Positions 8,768 to 16,738 of a stretch of 19,884 nucleotides of DNA are shown one piece after another. Numbering within the stretch: position 1 is the first letter of the stretch; every line of letters begins with the position of its first letter. The notes under the pieces were generated by a model. The model was not told the DNA's origin. It was given only the letters and a program-made list of their open reading frames with translations, and made no database searches. The position numbers and the translations under genes were made by a program. The DNA lies in assembly GCA_900542375.1 (NCBI GenBank), contig UQNI01000038.1, forward strand, positions 1 through 19,884, written 5' to 3'. This stretch comes from an uncultured Oscillospiraceae bacterium (GTDB lineage: Bacteria > Bacillota > Clostridia > Oscillospirales > Acutalibacteraceae).

Positions 8768-9440
8768 ATCCCATCAGCTCCAATGCTTCTCTGGCAGCCT
8801 GTTGTTCCGCATCTTTTTTGCTTCTTCCTCCACCCTTGCCAATTACATTCTGGTTTAGGTGGACTTCAACAGTGAAGTGTTTATTGTGGTCAGGGCCACT
8901 TTCACCTGTTAATACATACGTTAAGTGCTCCTCAGGGTTTTGCTGAATAATTTCCTGGAGCATTGTTTTATAATCTTTAAATGGTTTTGGCTTTGGCGTT
9001 TGAATGGCAGGTTCAATAAAACGCAAAATAAAAGAGCGCGCTTGTTCCATACCGCCGTCCATATAAATGGCCGCAATGATTGCTTCAAAAGCATCTGCCA
9101 AAATAGAAGGACGGGTATCTCCGCCTGTATTTTTTTCTCCATTGCTCAATAATAAATGATTTCCTACACCAATTTGAGTAGCAAATCCGCACAGCGCTTT
9201 TTCGCAGACCAGTGATGCGCGTGTTTTGGTTAAATCACCTTCCGGCATATTTGGACAGTGCTTGAACAGATAATCTGCCACAACAACACCCAAAACAGAG
9301 TCACCCAAAAATTCCAAACGCTCGTTGCTTGGGCCTGCTTTTTTGTTTTCATTTGCATAAGACGAGTGTGTTAATGCAGTTTTCAAATACTTTTTATCTT
9401 TAAAATGATAGCCGATTTTATCCTCAAGTTCTTGCAGCAT
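8763..9440 (-). CDS. rnc: Ribonuclease III
   Basis: Cuts double-stranded RNA, chiefly to release 16S and 23S rRNA precursors and to process some mRNAs. The 225 aa have an N-terminal nuclease domain with signature NERLEFLGDS (39-48). Glu40, Glu43, Asp47, Asp116 and Glu119 occupy the places of E. coli Glu38, Glu41, Asp45, Asp114 and Glu117, so catalysis should be intact. A C-terminal double-stranded RNA-binding domain follows (about 155-225, including FTVEVHLNQNVIGKGGGRSKKDAEQQAA). ATG 9440-9438 has AAGG 5 nt upstream. It lies 50 nt after plsX, with no acpP between, and its stop is shared with the start of the radical SAM gene. Confidence 0.97.
   Translation of the reverse strand: MLQELEDKIGYHFKDKKYLKTALTHSSYANENKKAGPSNERLEFLGDSVLGVVVADYLFKHCPNMPEGDLTKTRASLVCEKALCGFATQIGVGNHLLLSNGEKNTGGDTRPSILADAFEAIIAAIYMDGGMEQARSFILRFIEPAIQTPKPKPFKDYKTMLQEIIQQNPEEHLTYVLTGESGPDHNKHFTVEVHLNQNVIGKGGGRSKKDAEQQAAREALELMGY
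8765..8781 (-). promoter_or_regulatory. Ribosome binding site and ATT start overlapping the rnc stop
   Basis: GGAG (8781-8778) lies 10 nt before ATT (8767-8765) on the minus strand, inside the last codons of rnc. The sequence ATTAA joins the proposed ATT start with the rnc TAA stop by one shared base. This arrangement suits termination-reinitiation by ribosomes leaving rnc. It is the only site I see that would start the radical SAM protein with its cysteine cluster intact. Confidence 0.55.
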
Positions 9441-9490
9441 GAAAACCTTACCTTTCCTATTTTTTAATGGTATATCCCATCATGTAACAT

Positions 9491-10498
9491 TTATGAGTTT
9501 TCTTTTGTTTGATAATCTGAAATGCTGTCGGCAATCAAACCAACCACATTGGATTCCACATATTGTTTGGTCAAACGAATTGCACTTTTAAATGTTCTTG
9601 CGTCCGCACTGCCGTGTGCTTTAAATACAGGTTTTGCCGCACCTAAAATAGGCGCGCCTCCAACTTCTGTATAATCAAACATCTTTTTCAATTCTTTCAT
9701 ATCTTTTAACACAACGGAGGCTGCCAGTTTGTTTTTTGTACTCTTTGTGAAAATACCTTTTATTTTACTCATGAGCACCATAGCAACGCCTTCATATACT
9801 TTTAGAATCATATTCCCTGTAAATCCGTCTGCAACTACAACGTCGGCAGCATCCACAGGCAATGCTCTGCCTTCCACATTACCCACAAAGTTTAATTTTG
9901 ACGCTTTCAACATCTGATAGGCGTCTACTTGTACTTGAGTGCCTTTGTTTTCTTCGCCGCCAATATTCGCAAGTCCAACACGCGGATTATGTAAATGCAT
10001 TACTTTTTCCATATAAATGCTGCCCATTACACCAAATTGCTGCAACATTTCGGGACGGCATTCATTATTTGCACCTGCATCCAAAAGCATAAAATGTCCT
10101 TTGCTTTTAGGCATAATCGGCGCAAACGCAACACGTTTAATTCCTTTGATTCTTTTCACCAACAAGGTAGCTCCTACAACCAAAGCACCGCTGTTGCCGG
10201 CTGAAATAAATGCGTCTCCGTTTCCCGCAACCAATTGGCGGCATCCTTCTGCCATGGAAGAATCGGATTTTCCTTTTGTAATCTCCGTAGGCTCATCTTC
10301 CATGGTAATGACACCGGGCGCATGAACAATTTCCATACGATTTAATGAAATATTATTTTCTTTGGCAACACGACGAATCTCATCCTGATCTCCTGTCAAC
10401 AAAATATCAATATCAAAATCTGTTACAGCTTCGGCGCATGCCTTTAAAATTTCCAAAGGCGCATTGTCCCCGCCAAATGCATCTACGATTATTTTCAT
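9491..10498 (-). CDS. plsX: Phosphate acyltransferase PlsX
   Basis: Converts acyl-ACP and phosphate to acyl-phosphate, feeding PlsY in phosphatidic acid synthesis; a peripheral membrane enzyme in other Bacillota. The 335 aa start KIIVDAFGGDNAP, the family's conserved DAxGGD segment, and include ITKGKSDSSMAEGC, FISAGNSGALV, LLDAGANNECRPEML and VVADGFTGNMILK. ATG 10498-10496 is chosen: AAAGGGTG lies 9 nt before it, and the alternative GTG at 10510 overlaps that site and adds four residues absent from the family. It follows trmFO by 25 nt. The fabD-fabG-acpP genes that follow plsX in Bacillus are not here. Confidence 0.96.
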   Translation of the reverse strand: MKIIVDAFGGDNAPLEILKACAEAVTDFDIDILLTGDQDEIRRVAKENNISLNRMEIVHAPGVITMEDEPTEITKGKSDSSMAEGCRQLVAGNGDAFISAGNSGALVVGATLLVKRIKGIKRVAFAPIMPKSKGHFMLLDAGANNECRPEMLQQFGVMGSIYMEKVMHLHNPRVGLANIGGEENKGTQVQVDAYQMLKASKLNFVGNVEGRALPVDAADVVVADGFTGNMILKVYEGVAMVLMSKIKGIFTKSTKNKLAASVVLKDMKELKKMFDYTEVGGAPILGAAKPVFKAHGSADARTFKSAIRLTKQYVESNVVGLIADSISDYQTKENS

Positions 10499-10523
10499 GT
10501 TTTCGCACACCCTTTACTTTAAT

Positions 10524-11822
10524 TCACACATATTGTTCCAACAGATTCAGTGAACGCTGTGCTAAGGCAGCGTAACGCTCTTTTTTATCTTTGATATGCT
10601 CACTCAGTGCAGGCAGCACACCAAAATTTGCCCCCATGGGCTGAAAGTTTTTGGAAACACTGTTCGCCATGTGGTCGCTTAAAGCCCCCATCATGGTTTC
10701 TTTCGGTAAAATCAACGCAGATGCCCCATGTTTTCGGTTTACCGCGTTGATGCCCGCCAAAATGCCCGATGAGGCGGATTCCATGTATCCTTCTACCCCT
10801 GTAATTTGTCCTGCAAAGAATAAATTGGGATTTTGTTTGAAACTGAAATCCTGATTCAACACTTGAGGCGCATTCAAAAATGTGTTGCGGTGCATCACAC
10901 CGTAACGCATAAATTCGGCATGCTGCAAACCCGGAATCATAGAAAATACACGCTTTTGTTCGCCAAATTTTAAATTGGTCTGAAAACCAACCAAATTATA
11001 AAGCGTACCTTCTCTATTTTCCCTTCGCAGCTGCGCTACAGCCCAAGGACGATGACCTGTTTTCGGATTGATTAAGCCAACCGGCTTCAAAGGGCCGTAG
11101 CGCATGGTATCTTTTCCGCGCTGAGCCAAAACTTCGATTGGCATACACCCTTCATATACTTTTGGATTGGCAACATCAAAGTCGTGCACAGGAGCACGTT
11201 CTGCCGATACCAGTGCATCATAAAACGCCTCATATTCCTCTTTGTTCATGGGACAGTTGATATAGGCATCATCTCCGCCTTTATCATAACGGGACGCAGT
11301 AAAGCAATCTTCCATAGAAAGACTTTCCGCTGTTACAATCGGTGCGGCGGCATCATAAAAACTAAGGCTGTCTCCGCAAAGAGACACAATTTGTTCTGCC
11401 AATGTATCCGATGTCAGCGGACCGGTTGCAATCACAGTAATGCCTTCTTTTGGAATCTCTGTGACTTCTTCAGATACCACCTTTATCAAAGGATTGCTTT
11501 TGATTTTTTCTGTAACCATCTGAGAAAAACGGTCGCGGTCTACTGCCAATGCCCCACCAGCAGGTACACGGCATTGATCCGCACATTCCATCAGCAGAGA
11601 ATGAAACCGACGCATTTCTTCTTTCAACAAACCCGCAGCGCTTTCCACACGATCCGCTTTGAAAGAATTGGAACAAATCAACTCAGCAAACTGTTCACTG
11701 GAATGAGCAGGAGAATATTTTTTCGGTTTCATTTCATATAGCGTAACTGCCTCTCCTTTTGATGCAATCTGCCATGCAGCTTCACATCCCGCTAATCCTG
11801 CTCCTATGACTGTAATGCTCAT
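10524..11822 (-). CDS. trmFO: Methylenetetrahydrofolate-tRNA-(uracil-5-)-methyltransferase TrmFO
   Basis: Flavin enzyme that makes ribothymidine at tRNA position 54 using 5,10-methylenetetrahydrofolate and NAD(P)H. The 432 aa begin with a Rossmann FAD-binding loop, VIGAGLAGCEAA (5-16). Cys50 in LICSNSFKA and Cys226 in EGCMPIE appear to match the two conserved cysteines known from the B. subtilis enzyme. The C-terminal FFAGQITGVEGYMESASSG motif is also present. ATG 11822-11820 is chosen over an upstream start because GGAGG lies only a few nt before it and the ATGA overlap with the topA stop is typical of coupled genes. Position after topA is the usual order in Bacillota. Confidence 0.97.
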   Translation of the reverse strand: MSITVIGAGLAGCEAAWQIASKGEAVTLYEMKPKKYSPAHSSEQFAELICSNSFKADRVESAAGLLKEEMRRFHSLLMECADQCRVPAGGALAVDRDRFSQMVTEKIKSNPLIKVVSEEVTEIPKEGITVIATGPLTSDTLAEQIVSLCGDSLSFYDAAAPIVTAESLSMEDCFTASRYDKGGDDAYINCPMNKEEYEAFYDALVSAERAPVHDFDVANPKVYEGCMPIEVLAQRGKDTMRYGPLKPVGLINPKTGHRPWAVAQLRRENREGTLYNLVGFQTNLKFGEQKRVFSMIPGLQHAEFMRYGVMHRNTFLNAPQVLNQDFSFKQNPNLFFAGQITGVEGYMESASSGILAGINAVNRKHGASALILPKETMMGALSDHMANSVSKNFQPMGANFGVLPALSEHIKDKKERYAALAQRSLNLLEQYV

Positions 11823-13900
11823 TCTTCCTCCACTTTTTCGTACCCACAATCCGGTGTAATACAGTATAATTTTGGTTTTTTACCTTTTTTCTTCAGCAAG
11901 GTTTTTCCGCACTGCGGACATTTTTCCATAGAAGGTTCGTCCCAGGAAACAAAGTCACAGTTTGGATACTCTTTGCAGCCATAAAATACACGGCCTTTTT
12001 TGGTCTTTTTCACAATGACGCGGCCGCCGCATTTTGGGCATTCCGCGCCTGTTTCATTGATAATCTTTTTGATATTCTTGCATTCGGGATAACCGGGACA
12101 TGCAATGAATTTGCCGTAGCGACCTGTTTTTACCACCATTTGACGACCGCACAATTCGCATATAATATCTGTTTTATCTTCTTCCAACTGAATTTTCACG
12201 CCGTCCATGGCCTCTTTGGCTTTTTTCAGCGTATCAGAAAATTCATCATAGAAGGTATGCAGCTGCTGTGTCCACTCTTCCTTGCCATGCTCTACTTCAT
12301 CCAGTTCGCTTTCTACTTGTGCGGTAAATTTAATGTTCACAATTTTCGGAAAATGTTCTTTCATCAGTTTTGTAATCACTTCCCCAAGCTCCGTTGGCTT
12401 TAGGGTTTTATTTTCTCTTGTGACATATTCTCTTGCCGTAATGGTAGAAATAGTAGTTGCATAAGTGGAAGGACGTCCGATTCCGTTTTCCTCCAGAGCC
12501 TTAATCAAAGAAGCTTCCGTATAACGCGGAGGCGGCTGTGTAAAGTGCTGATTTCCAACCAATTCTTTGCATTTCAAAGGCATACCGTTTTCCAAGACAG
12601 GCAATGCGCCTTTAGCTTCTTCCTCTTCATCTTTGCCTTCTTCATACAATACGGTATAACCGTCAAATGTAACCGTATAACCGGAAGCTTTAAAAATATA
12701 ATTTTTTGCCTGAATATCTGCCTGAGTTGTACTTTGCAGACAATTTGACATTTGGCAGGCAATGAAACGCTCCCAAATCAGTTTATACAATTTATATTGG
12801 TCTGATGTTAAGCTCTCTTTTACCTGGTCGGGAGATAAGTTCGGCATAGTCGGGCGAATGGCTTCGTGTCCGTCTTGTGCGTTTGCTTTTACTTTAAATT
12901 TACGTGGGGTATCAGGCAAATACTTTTTACCCCAGCGCTCTAAAATATAATCGGCGGCTTCTTTCACTGCATCTTCGGAAATACGCAAGGAGTCGGTTCT
13001 CATATACGTAATCAAACCGACTGCACCCATGTCAGCTACTTCAACACCTTCATACAGTTCCTGCGCTACTTTCATGGTTCTTCTGGCCTGAAAACCCAGT
13101 TTACGAGAGGCTTCCTGCTGTAATGTAGAAGTGATAAACGGAGGCGCGGGAGATTTTCTCCTGGTACCTTTTTTCACTTTTACCACTTGATATTCCGCAT
13201 CTTCCAGCTCTGCCAGAATTTTATCTGCTTGTTCCTTGTTGGAAATTTTGATTTTTCCGTCAACATCTCCGTAAAAAGAAGCGGGGAATGCTTTTCTTGA
13301 GCCTTTTGGAATAAATTTTGCATCCAAGGTCCAGTATTCTTCCGGCACAAATTTGCGGATTTCGTTTTCACGGTCTACAATAATGCGAACCGCTACTGAT
13401 TGTACACGTCCACCGGAAAGTCCTCGTCTGATTTTTTGAGATAAAAACGGACTTAATTTATAACCCACCAAACGGTCTAAAATACGGCGTGCCTGCTGTG
13501 CATTTACCAAATCCATATCAATGGCACGCGGATGCTCAATTCCATTGGTAACCGCCGTCTTTGTAATTTCGTTAAAGGTAACGCGGTTATGATCTTCCAC
13601 ATCCAGTCCCAATAAATAAGCCAAATGCCACGAAATGGCTTCTCCTTCGCGGTCCGGGTCAGTTGCAAGAAAAATTTCATCACTTTTATCGGCAGCCTCT
13701 TTCAACTCTTCCACCAATTTTTCTTTGCCTTTGATGACTTCGTATTTGGGTTTAAAATCTTTTTTAACATCTACACTTAATCGGTTTTCAGGCAAATCGC
13801 GCACATGACCCATTGAGGCCACGACATCAAAGTCTGAACCGAGATATTTCTTAATTGTTTTTGCTTTTGCAGGGGATTCCACTATTACTAGTTTAGACAT
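11819..13900 (-). CDS. topA: DNA topoisomerase I (type IA)
   Basis: Relaxes negative supercoils by single-strand passage. The 693 aa begin with a TOPRIM domain (Glu8 in IVESPAKAKT; DPDREGE at 81-87). The core follows, with the active-site tyrosine at Tyr299 in GLITYMRTDS. Near the C-terminus are three zinc ribbons (about 580-690), each with four cysteines: CELC with ACPGYPEC, CPKC with GCKEYPNC, and CPQC with CITPDC. AAAGGTGG lies 7 nt before the ATG. It overlaps trmFO by 4 nt. Upstream is a 106-nt gap after dprA, long enough for a promoter, though I see no convincing -35/-10 pair there. Confidence 0.97.
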   Translation of the reverse strand: MSKLVIVESPAKAKTIKKYLGSDFDVVASMGHVRDLPENRLSVDVKKDFKPKYEVIKGKEKLVEELKEAADKSDEIFLATDPDREGEAISWHLAYLLGLDVEDHNRVTFNEITKTAVTNGIEHPRAIDMDLVNAQQARRILDRLVGYKLSPFLSQKIRRGLSGGRVQSVAVRIIVDRENEIRKFVPEEYWTLDAKFIPKGSRKAFPASFYGDVDGKIKISNKEQADKILAELEDAEYQVVKVKKGTRRKSPAPPFITSTLQQEASRKLGFQARRTMKVAQELYEGVEVADMGAVGLITYMRTDSLRISEDAVKEAADYILERWGKKYLPDTPRKFKVKANAQDGHEAIRPTMPNLSPDQVKESLTSDQYKLYKLIWERFIACQMSNCLQSTTQADIQAKNYIFKASGYTVTFDGYTVLYEEGKDEEEEAKGALPVLENGMPLKCKELVGNQHFTQPPPRYTEASLIKALEENGIGRPSTYATTISTITAREYVTRENKTLKPTELGEVITKLMKEHFPKIVNIKFTAQVESELDEVEHGKEEWTQQLHTFYDEFSDTLKKAKEAMDGVKIQLEEDKTDIICELCGRQMVVKTGRYGKFIACPGYPECKNIKKIINETGAECPKCGGRVIVKKTKKGRVFYGCKEYPNCDFVSWDEPSMEKCPQCGKTLLKKKGKKPKLYCITPDCGYEKVEEE

Positions 13901-14006
13901 TGTCTAACCACCTTTGCTCACGTACTTTTCAATCTCAAATGTATCGTTTGTATGATTACTATCTGATGAAAGATATTCCAAATGAAAACGATAAATTCCA
14001 GAAAAA
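13901..14006 (-). other. Intergenic gap between dprA and topA
   Basis: This 106-nt stretch carries no open frame of note. Apart from the topA ribosome binding site (AAAGGTGG, about 7 nt before the ATG) I see no clear signal. A loose TTGGAA followed 17 nt later by TAATCA is too poor a match to call a promoter. The hairpin at the end of dprA (14020-14039) is followed by a short T-run only after 13 nt. Confidence 0.5.
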
Positions 14007-15206
14007 TTAAACTTGTCCGGGCAGACTATAACGTCTGCCAGAGTGAGAAAAAATTGCATCACATAATTCTAATTCTGTAACGGCGATTAAAATTCTTTGC
14101 GCCGATAATCCTGTTAACACTTCTAATTGTTCTATATGCACAGGTTCATTGGATAATTTACTGAGCAGCAATGCTCCGTCTTGAGAAAGCTGTTCCTTTA
14201 ACTCTCTGTGCTTTTCTGTCGCTTCTTTTTCCTCAACTGCTTTGACAGGTCTAGGTTCCTGATAACGCAGTTGTTCTTCTTTCTTTTGTAACTGAGATTC
14301 TGTTTTGAATTGCTCAAGTTGAAGCAGATACGTATTTGTATATTCTTCTAAAATATCCTGTGCTTTTGTCACAGGTTTTGCACCTGCTTTGATTAAATTA
14401 TTGACACCTTCTGAAACAGGATTATAAATTCCGCAAGGAACCGCAAATACATCACGATTCTGTTCCAAAGCGGTTCTGGCTGTAATCAGAGAACCGCTGC
14501 GTTCTGCCGCTTCCACTACCAGTACACCAACGGATAAGCCGGAAATAATACGATTTCGGATAGGAAAATGATGCTTAAATGCAGGTTTGGTTATAGGAAA
14601 TTCCGAAATAATCGCTCCATGTTCGGCAATGGACCGTCTCATAGCTTCATTTTCCATCAAATACGGATATTCTATTCCACATCCCAAAACACATACGGAA
14701 CTACCATTGCCTTGCAACGCACCTTGATGTGCTGCCGTATCAATTCCTTTGGCTCCTCCACTAACAATCACCATGCCGGCTTGGGCCAGCTGCATGCTTA
14801 GGTCATAAGTAATTTGTTTGCCCGTAGTTGTTGCATTTCGGGTACCAACCACCGCTAAAGCAGGCTGTTCATCCAAATTTGGCAAGGTACCCTTAACATA
14901 CAACATGCAAGGCGGATTATCAATTTGGTAAAGTCTTTGAGGATACGCTTTACAAGCGGGAGTAATGGTTTGAATTCCTTTTGACTCACTGGAATCAATT
15001 AGTATTTTACCATCTTCCAATGTATTTTGCGACAATTGTTTGAGTTCTTTTGGGGTAAATAATCCCATCGAATGCCATTGGGTTGGTCCGGCATCGTAAA
15101 ATGATGGTATATCCGGAAAATAGGATAATATCCGTTTTGGTTTAAAACTGCCTTCTCCTAAGGATAATTGCAGCCACGCCCAGTAAGCTTTACTATCTTC
15201 TGTCAT
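14007..15206 (-). CDS. dprA: DNA-processing protein DprA
   Basis: Binds single-stranded DNA and loads RecA, protecting incoming DNA in natural transformation; widespread also in bacteria not known to be competent. The 399 aa have an N-terminal helical part (about 1-100), then the Rossmann-like DprA core: VVGTRNATTTGK (119-130), SGGAKGIDTAAH (149-160), FPIRNRIISGLS and EAAERSGSLITA. A charged Gln/Lys/Glu-rich linker (about 300-335) leads to a C-terminal winged-helix-like segment (about 340-395, LLSKLSNEPVHIEQLEVLTGLSAQRI). The ATG forms an ATGA overlap with the upstream methyltransferase, and GAGGA lies 6 nt before it. No other competence gene is in the window. Confidence 0.96.
   Translation of the reverse strand: MTEDSKAYWAWLQLSLGEGSFKPKRILSYFPDIPSFYDAGPTQWHSMGLFTPKELKQLSQNTLEDGKILIDSSESKGIQTITPACKAYPQRLYQIDNPPCMLYVKGTLPNLDEQPALAVVGTRNATTTGKQITYDLSMQLAQAGMVIVSGGAKGIDTAAHQGALQGNGSSVCVLGCGIEYPYLMENEAMRRSIAEHGAIISEFPITKPAFKHHFPIRNRIISGLSVGVLVVEAAERSGSLITARTALEQNRDVFAVPCGIYNPVSEGVNNLIKAGAKPVTKAQDILEEYTNTYLLQLEQFKTESQLQKKEEQLRYQEPRPVKAVEEKEATEKHRELKEQLSQDGALLLSKLSNEPVHIEQLEVLTGLSAQRILIAVTELELCDAIFSHSGRRYSLPGQV
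14020..14039 (-). repeat. 7-bp hairpin in the last codons of dprA
   Basis: GGCAGAC (14020-14026) and GTCTGCC (14033-14039) are perfect inverted copies with a 6-nt loop. On the transcript the stem ends 10 nt before the dprA stop and is followed, after 13 nt, by a run of five T. The stem-to-T distance is too long for a standard Rho-independent terminator. It may slow the polymerase, protect an mRNA end, or be coincidence. Confidence 0.4.
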
Positions 15207-16027
15207 ACGGATTCCTCTAACTGCATGTCAATTCTTCCGCGCATCATTTCCCACATTAAAATTGCGGCAGAACTTGCTGCGTTTAACGATTCTGCACGCC
15301 CCATCATAGGAATGGTAACGCAAGCGTCACAAGCGTCGATTGCGGTCTGACTCAAGCCGTTTCCTTCATTACCAATCAGCATCACTGTGGGTTTTGAAAA
15401 ATCTGTTTCCAAAACGCTTTGCGCCTGTTCAGAAGGAACTGCCGCAAACACAGCAAATGTTTTTCTTTTTAGCTCTTTAATTGCAAAGGACGTATCTTTT
15501 TCTATATAAAACGGTAAGCGAAAAATTGCACCCATACTGGAGCGCAATGCTTTGGGGCTGTAAATATCACAGCAATCTCCCAAAAACAACACACCACTGA
15601 CTCCCAGTGCTTCTGCTGTACGCAAAACAGAGCCCAAATTCGCAGGATCTTGTATTTGTTCTAACGCAATGTACGTTCCCAATGCCTTCATATCCATCAT
15701 GCTGTGATGCTGCTCCGGAATTCTGCATACACAGAATACACCTTGATTGTGCTTTGTGGCAGAAAGTGCGTCGGCCACATGTTCTTCTATCAAACGATAT
15801 GAACGGCATTCCTGTATGATTTGAGTGATATAATCGTTGTATTTTGTTTGAGCAGTCCCAGTAAAGTATGCGGAGACAATTTCAATATTGCTCAGTGCGG
15901 CATCTCTGCACAGTCTTGCTCCTTCTACCACAAACATACCTTTTTCACGGCGAAACGATGCTGAATCCACTAATTTTGCAGCCAATTTGATTTCTTCATT
16001 TTTACGACTTTTGATGATTTCCAACAT
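15203..16027 (-). CDS. SpoU/TrmH-family RNA 2'-O-methyltransferase
   Basis: SAM-dependent SPOUT-class methyltransferase acting on rRNA or tRNA ribose; the exact target cannot be read from the sequence. The 274 aa have an N-terminal substrate-binding part (about 1-105, with FVVEGARLCRDA) and the trefoil-knot catalytic domain: motif 1 with Asn130 and Arg136 (DPANLGSVLRTAEALG), motif 2 LIGNEGNGL (217-225) and motif 3 IPMMGRAESLNAA (239-251). ATG 16027-16025 is chosen; GGAG lies 10 nt upstream and the further TTG start has no support. It resembles B. subtilis YsgA, which also lies near rplT; RlmB/TsnR-type naming is the alternative. It overlaps dprA by 4 nt. Confidence 0.92.
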   Translation of the reverse strand: MLEIIKSRKNEEIKLAAKLVDSASFRREKGMFVVEGARLCRDAALSNIEIVSAYFTGTAQTKYNDYITQIIQECRSYRLIEEHVADALSATKHNQGVFCVCRIPEQHHSMMDMKALGTYIALEQIQDPANLGSVLRTAEALGVSGVLFLGDCCDIYSPKALRSSMGAIFRLPFYIEKDTSFAIKELKRKTFAVFAAVPSEQAQSVLETDFSKPTVMLIGNEGNGLSQTAIDACDACVTIPMMGRAESLNAASSAAILMWEMMRGRIDMQLEESV

Positions 16028-16050
16028 AACATAAAATCTCCGTGTAACCA

Positions 16051-16083
16051 AAATTTGCGCCCGAGGGAATCCCCCGAGCGCAA
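16051..16083 (-). terminator. Strong hairpin after rplT, probable partial terminator
   Basis: Positions 16055-16083 form a 13-bp stem (two G-T pairs) with a 3-nt loop; the outer arms are TTGCGC and GCGCAA and the inner arms are G-rich and C-rich. On the minus strand the stem is followed by A, four T and GG. The short T-run suggests incomplete termination, which would lower transcription from the ribosomal protein genes into the methyltransferase-dprA-topA genes beginning 28 nt downstream of the stem. Confidence 0.65.
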
Positions 16084-16094
16084 CTATAGCTTTT

Positions 16095-16448
16095 TTATAG
16101 GGCAGATTTTGCTGTTTCTACCAAAGCGGCAAAAGCAGCAGGGTCTGCAACCGCAATCTCAGCAAGCATTTTGCGGTTTAGGCCAACGTTAGCTTTTTTC
16201 AAGCCATTCATAAATGTAGAATAGTTCATGCCGTTCAATTGAGCAGCAGCAGAAATACGAGTAATCCATAGACGACGGAAATCTCTTTTTCTTTGTTTAC
16301 GGCCAATATATGCATAATTACCGGACTTCATAACGGCTTGTTTTGCCATTTTAAAGTGTTTGCTTTTAGCGCCCCAATATCCTTTTGCCAGTTTTAATAC
16401 TTTTTTTCTTCTTTTGCGTGTTGCCAACGCACCTTTAATACGTGCCAT
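16095..16448 (-). CDS. rplT: 50S ribosomal protein L20
   Basis: Early 23S rRNA-binding protein needed for 50S assembly, and the autogenous repressor of the infC operon in bacteria where this was studied. The 117 aa are the normal length and begin with the family's basic stretch (ARIKGALATRKRRKKVLKLAKGYWG). The GRKQRKRDFRRLWITRI segment and the LNRKMLAEIAV tail are conserved. ATG 16448-16446 has GGAGG 10 nt upstream. It closes the infC-rpmI-rplT group; the gap to rpmI is 65 nt. Confidence 0.98.
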   Translation of the reverse strand: MARIKGALATRKRRKKVLKLAKGYWGAKSKHFKMAKQAVMKSGNYAYIGRKQRKRDFRRLWITRISAAAQLNGMNYSTFMNGLKKANVGLNRKMLAEIAVADPAAFAALVETAKSAL

Positions 16449-16513
16449 TATCTATATACCTCCAATATTCGGTCAATTATCGTGTTTCCATCTCTTTTAT
16501 AAAAGAACGCCTA

Positions 16514-16711
16514 TTATTTGTAAGGAATCATTCTCTTTACTGCTGCTACATTTGTTTTATCTGTTACAGCGGTTTGTCTTAGACCTCTTTTACGTTTTGT
16601 TGTTTTCTTGTTCAAAATGTGAGATTTGTTTGCGTGTGCACGGATAACCTTTCCGTTCTTGGATAATTTAAAACGCTTTTTAGCGCCGGAATGTGTTTTA
16701 ATCTTAGGCAT
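16514..16711 (-). CDS. rpmI: 50S ribosomal protein L35
   Basis: Small basic protein (65 aa) of the large ribosomal subunit. The sequence is typical of L35: KIKTHSGAKKRFKLSKNGK, then HILNKKTTKRKRGLR, ending VKRMIPYK. The start has AAGGAGGA 7 nt upstream, one of the strongest ribosome binding sites in the window, as expected for a stoichiometric ribosomal protein. It lies 27 nt after infC and 65 nt before rplT. Confidence 0.98.
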   Translation of the reverse strand: MPKIKTHSGAKKRFKLSKNGKVIRAHANKSHILNKKTTKRKRGLRQTAVTDKTNVAAVKRMIPYK

Positions 16712-16738
16712 GAGTTTATCCTCCTTAATTGTTTAACA

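Noticed and set aside
11184..11741. Plus-strand open frame of 185 codons
   Set aside because: It lies fully inside trmFO on the opposite strand, has no family resemblance and is rich in Phe, Cys and Arg as expected of a shadow frame.
16493..16506. 14-nt AT-rich palindrome between rpmI and rplT
   Set aside because: TCTTTTATAAAAGA is perfect but nearly all A and T, gives a weak hairpin and has no T-run after it; likely chance.
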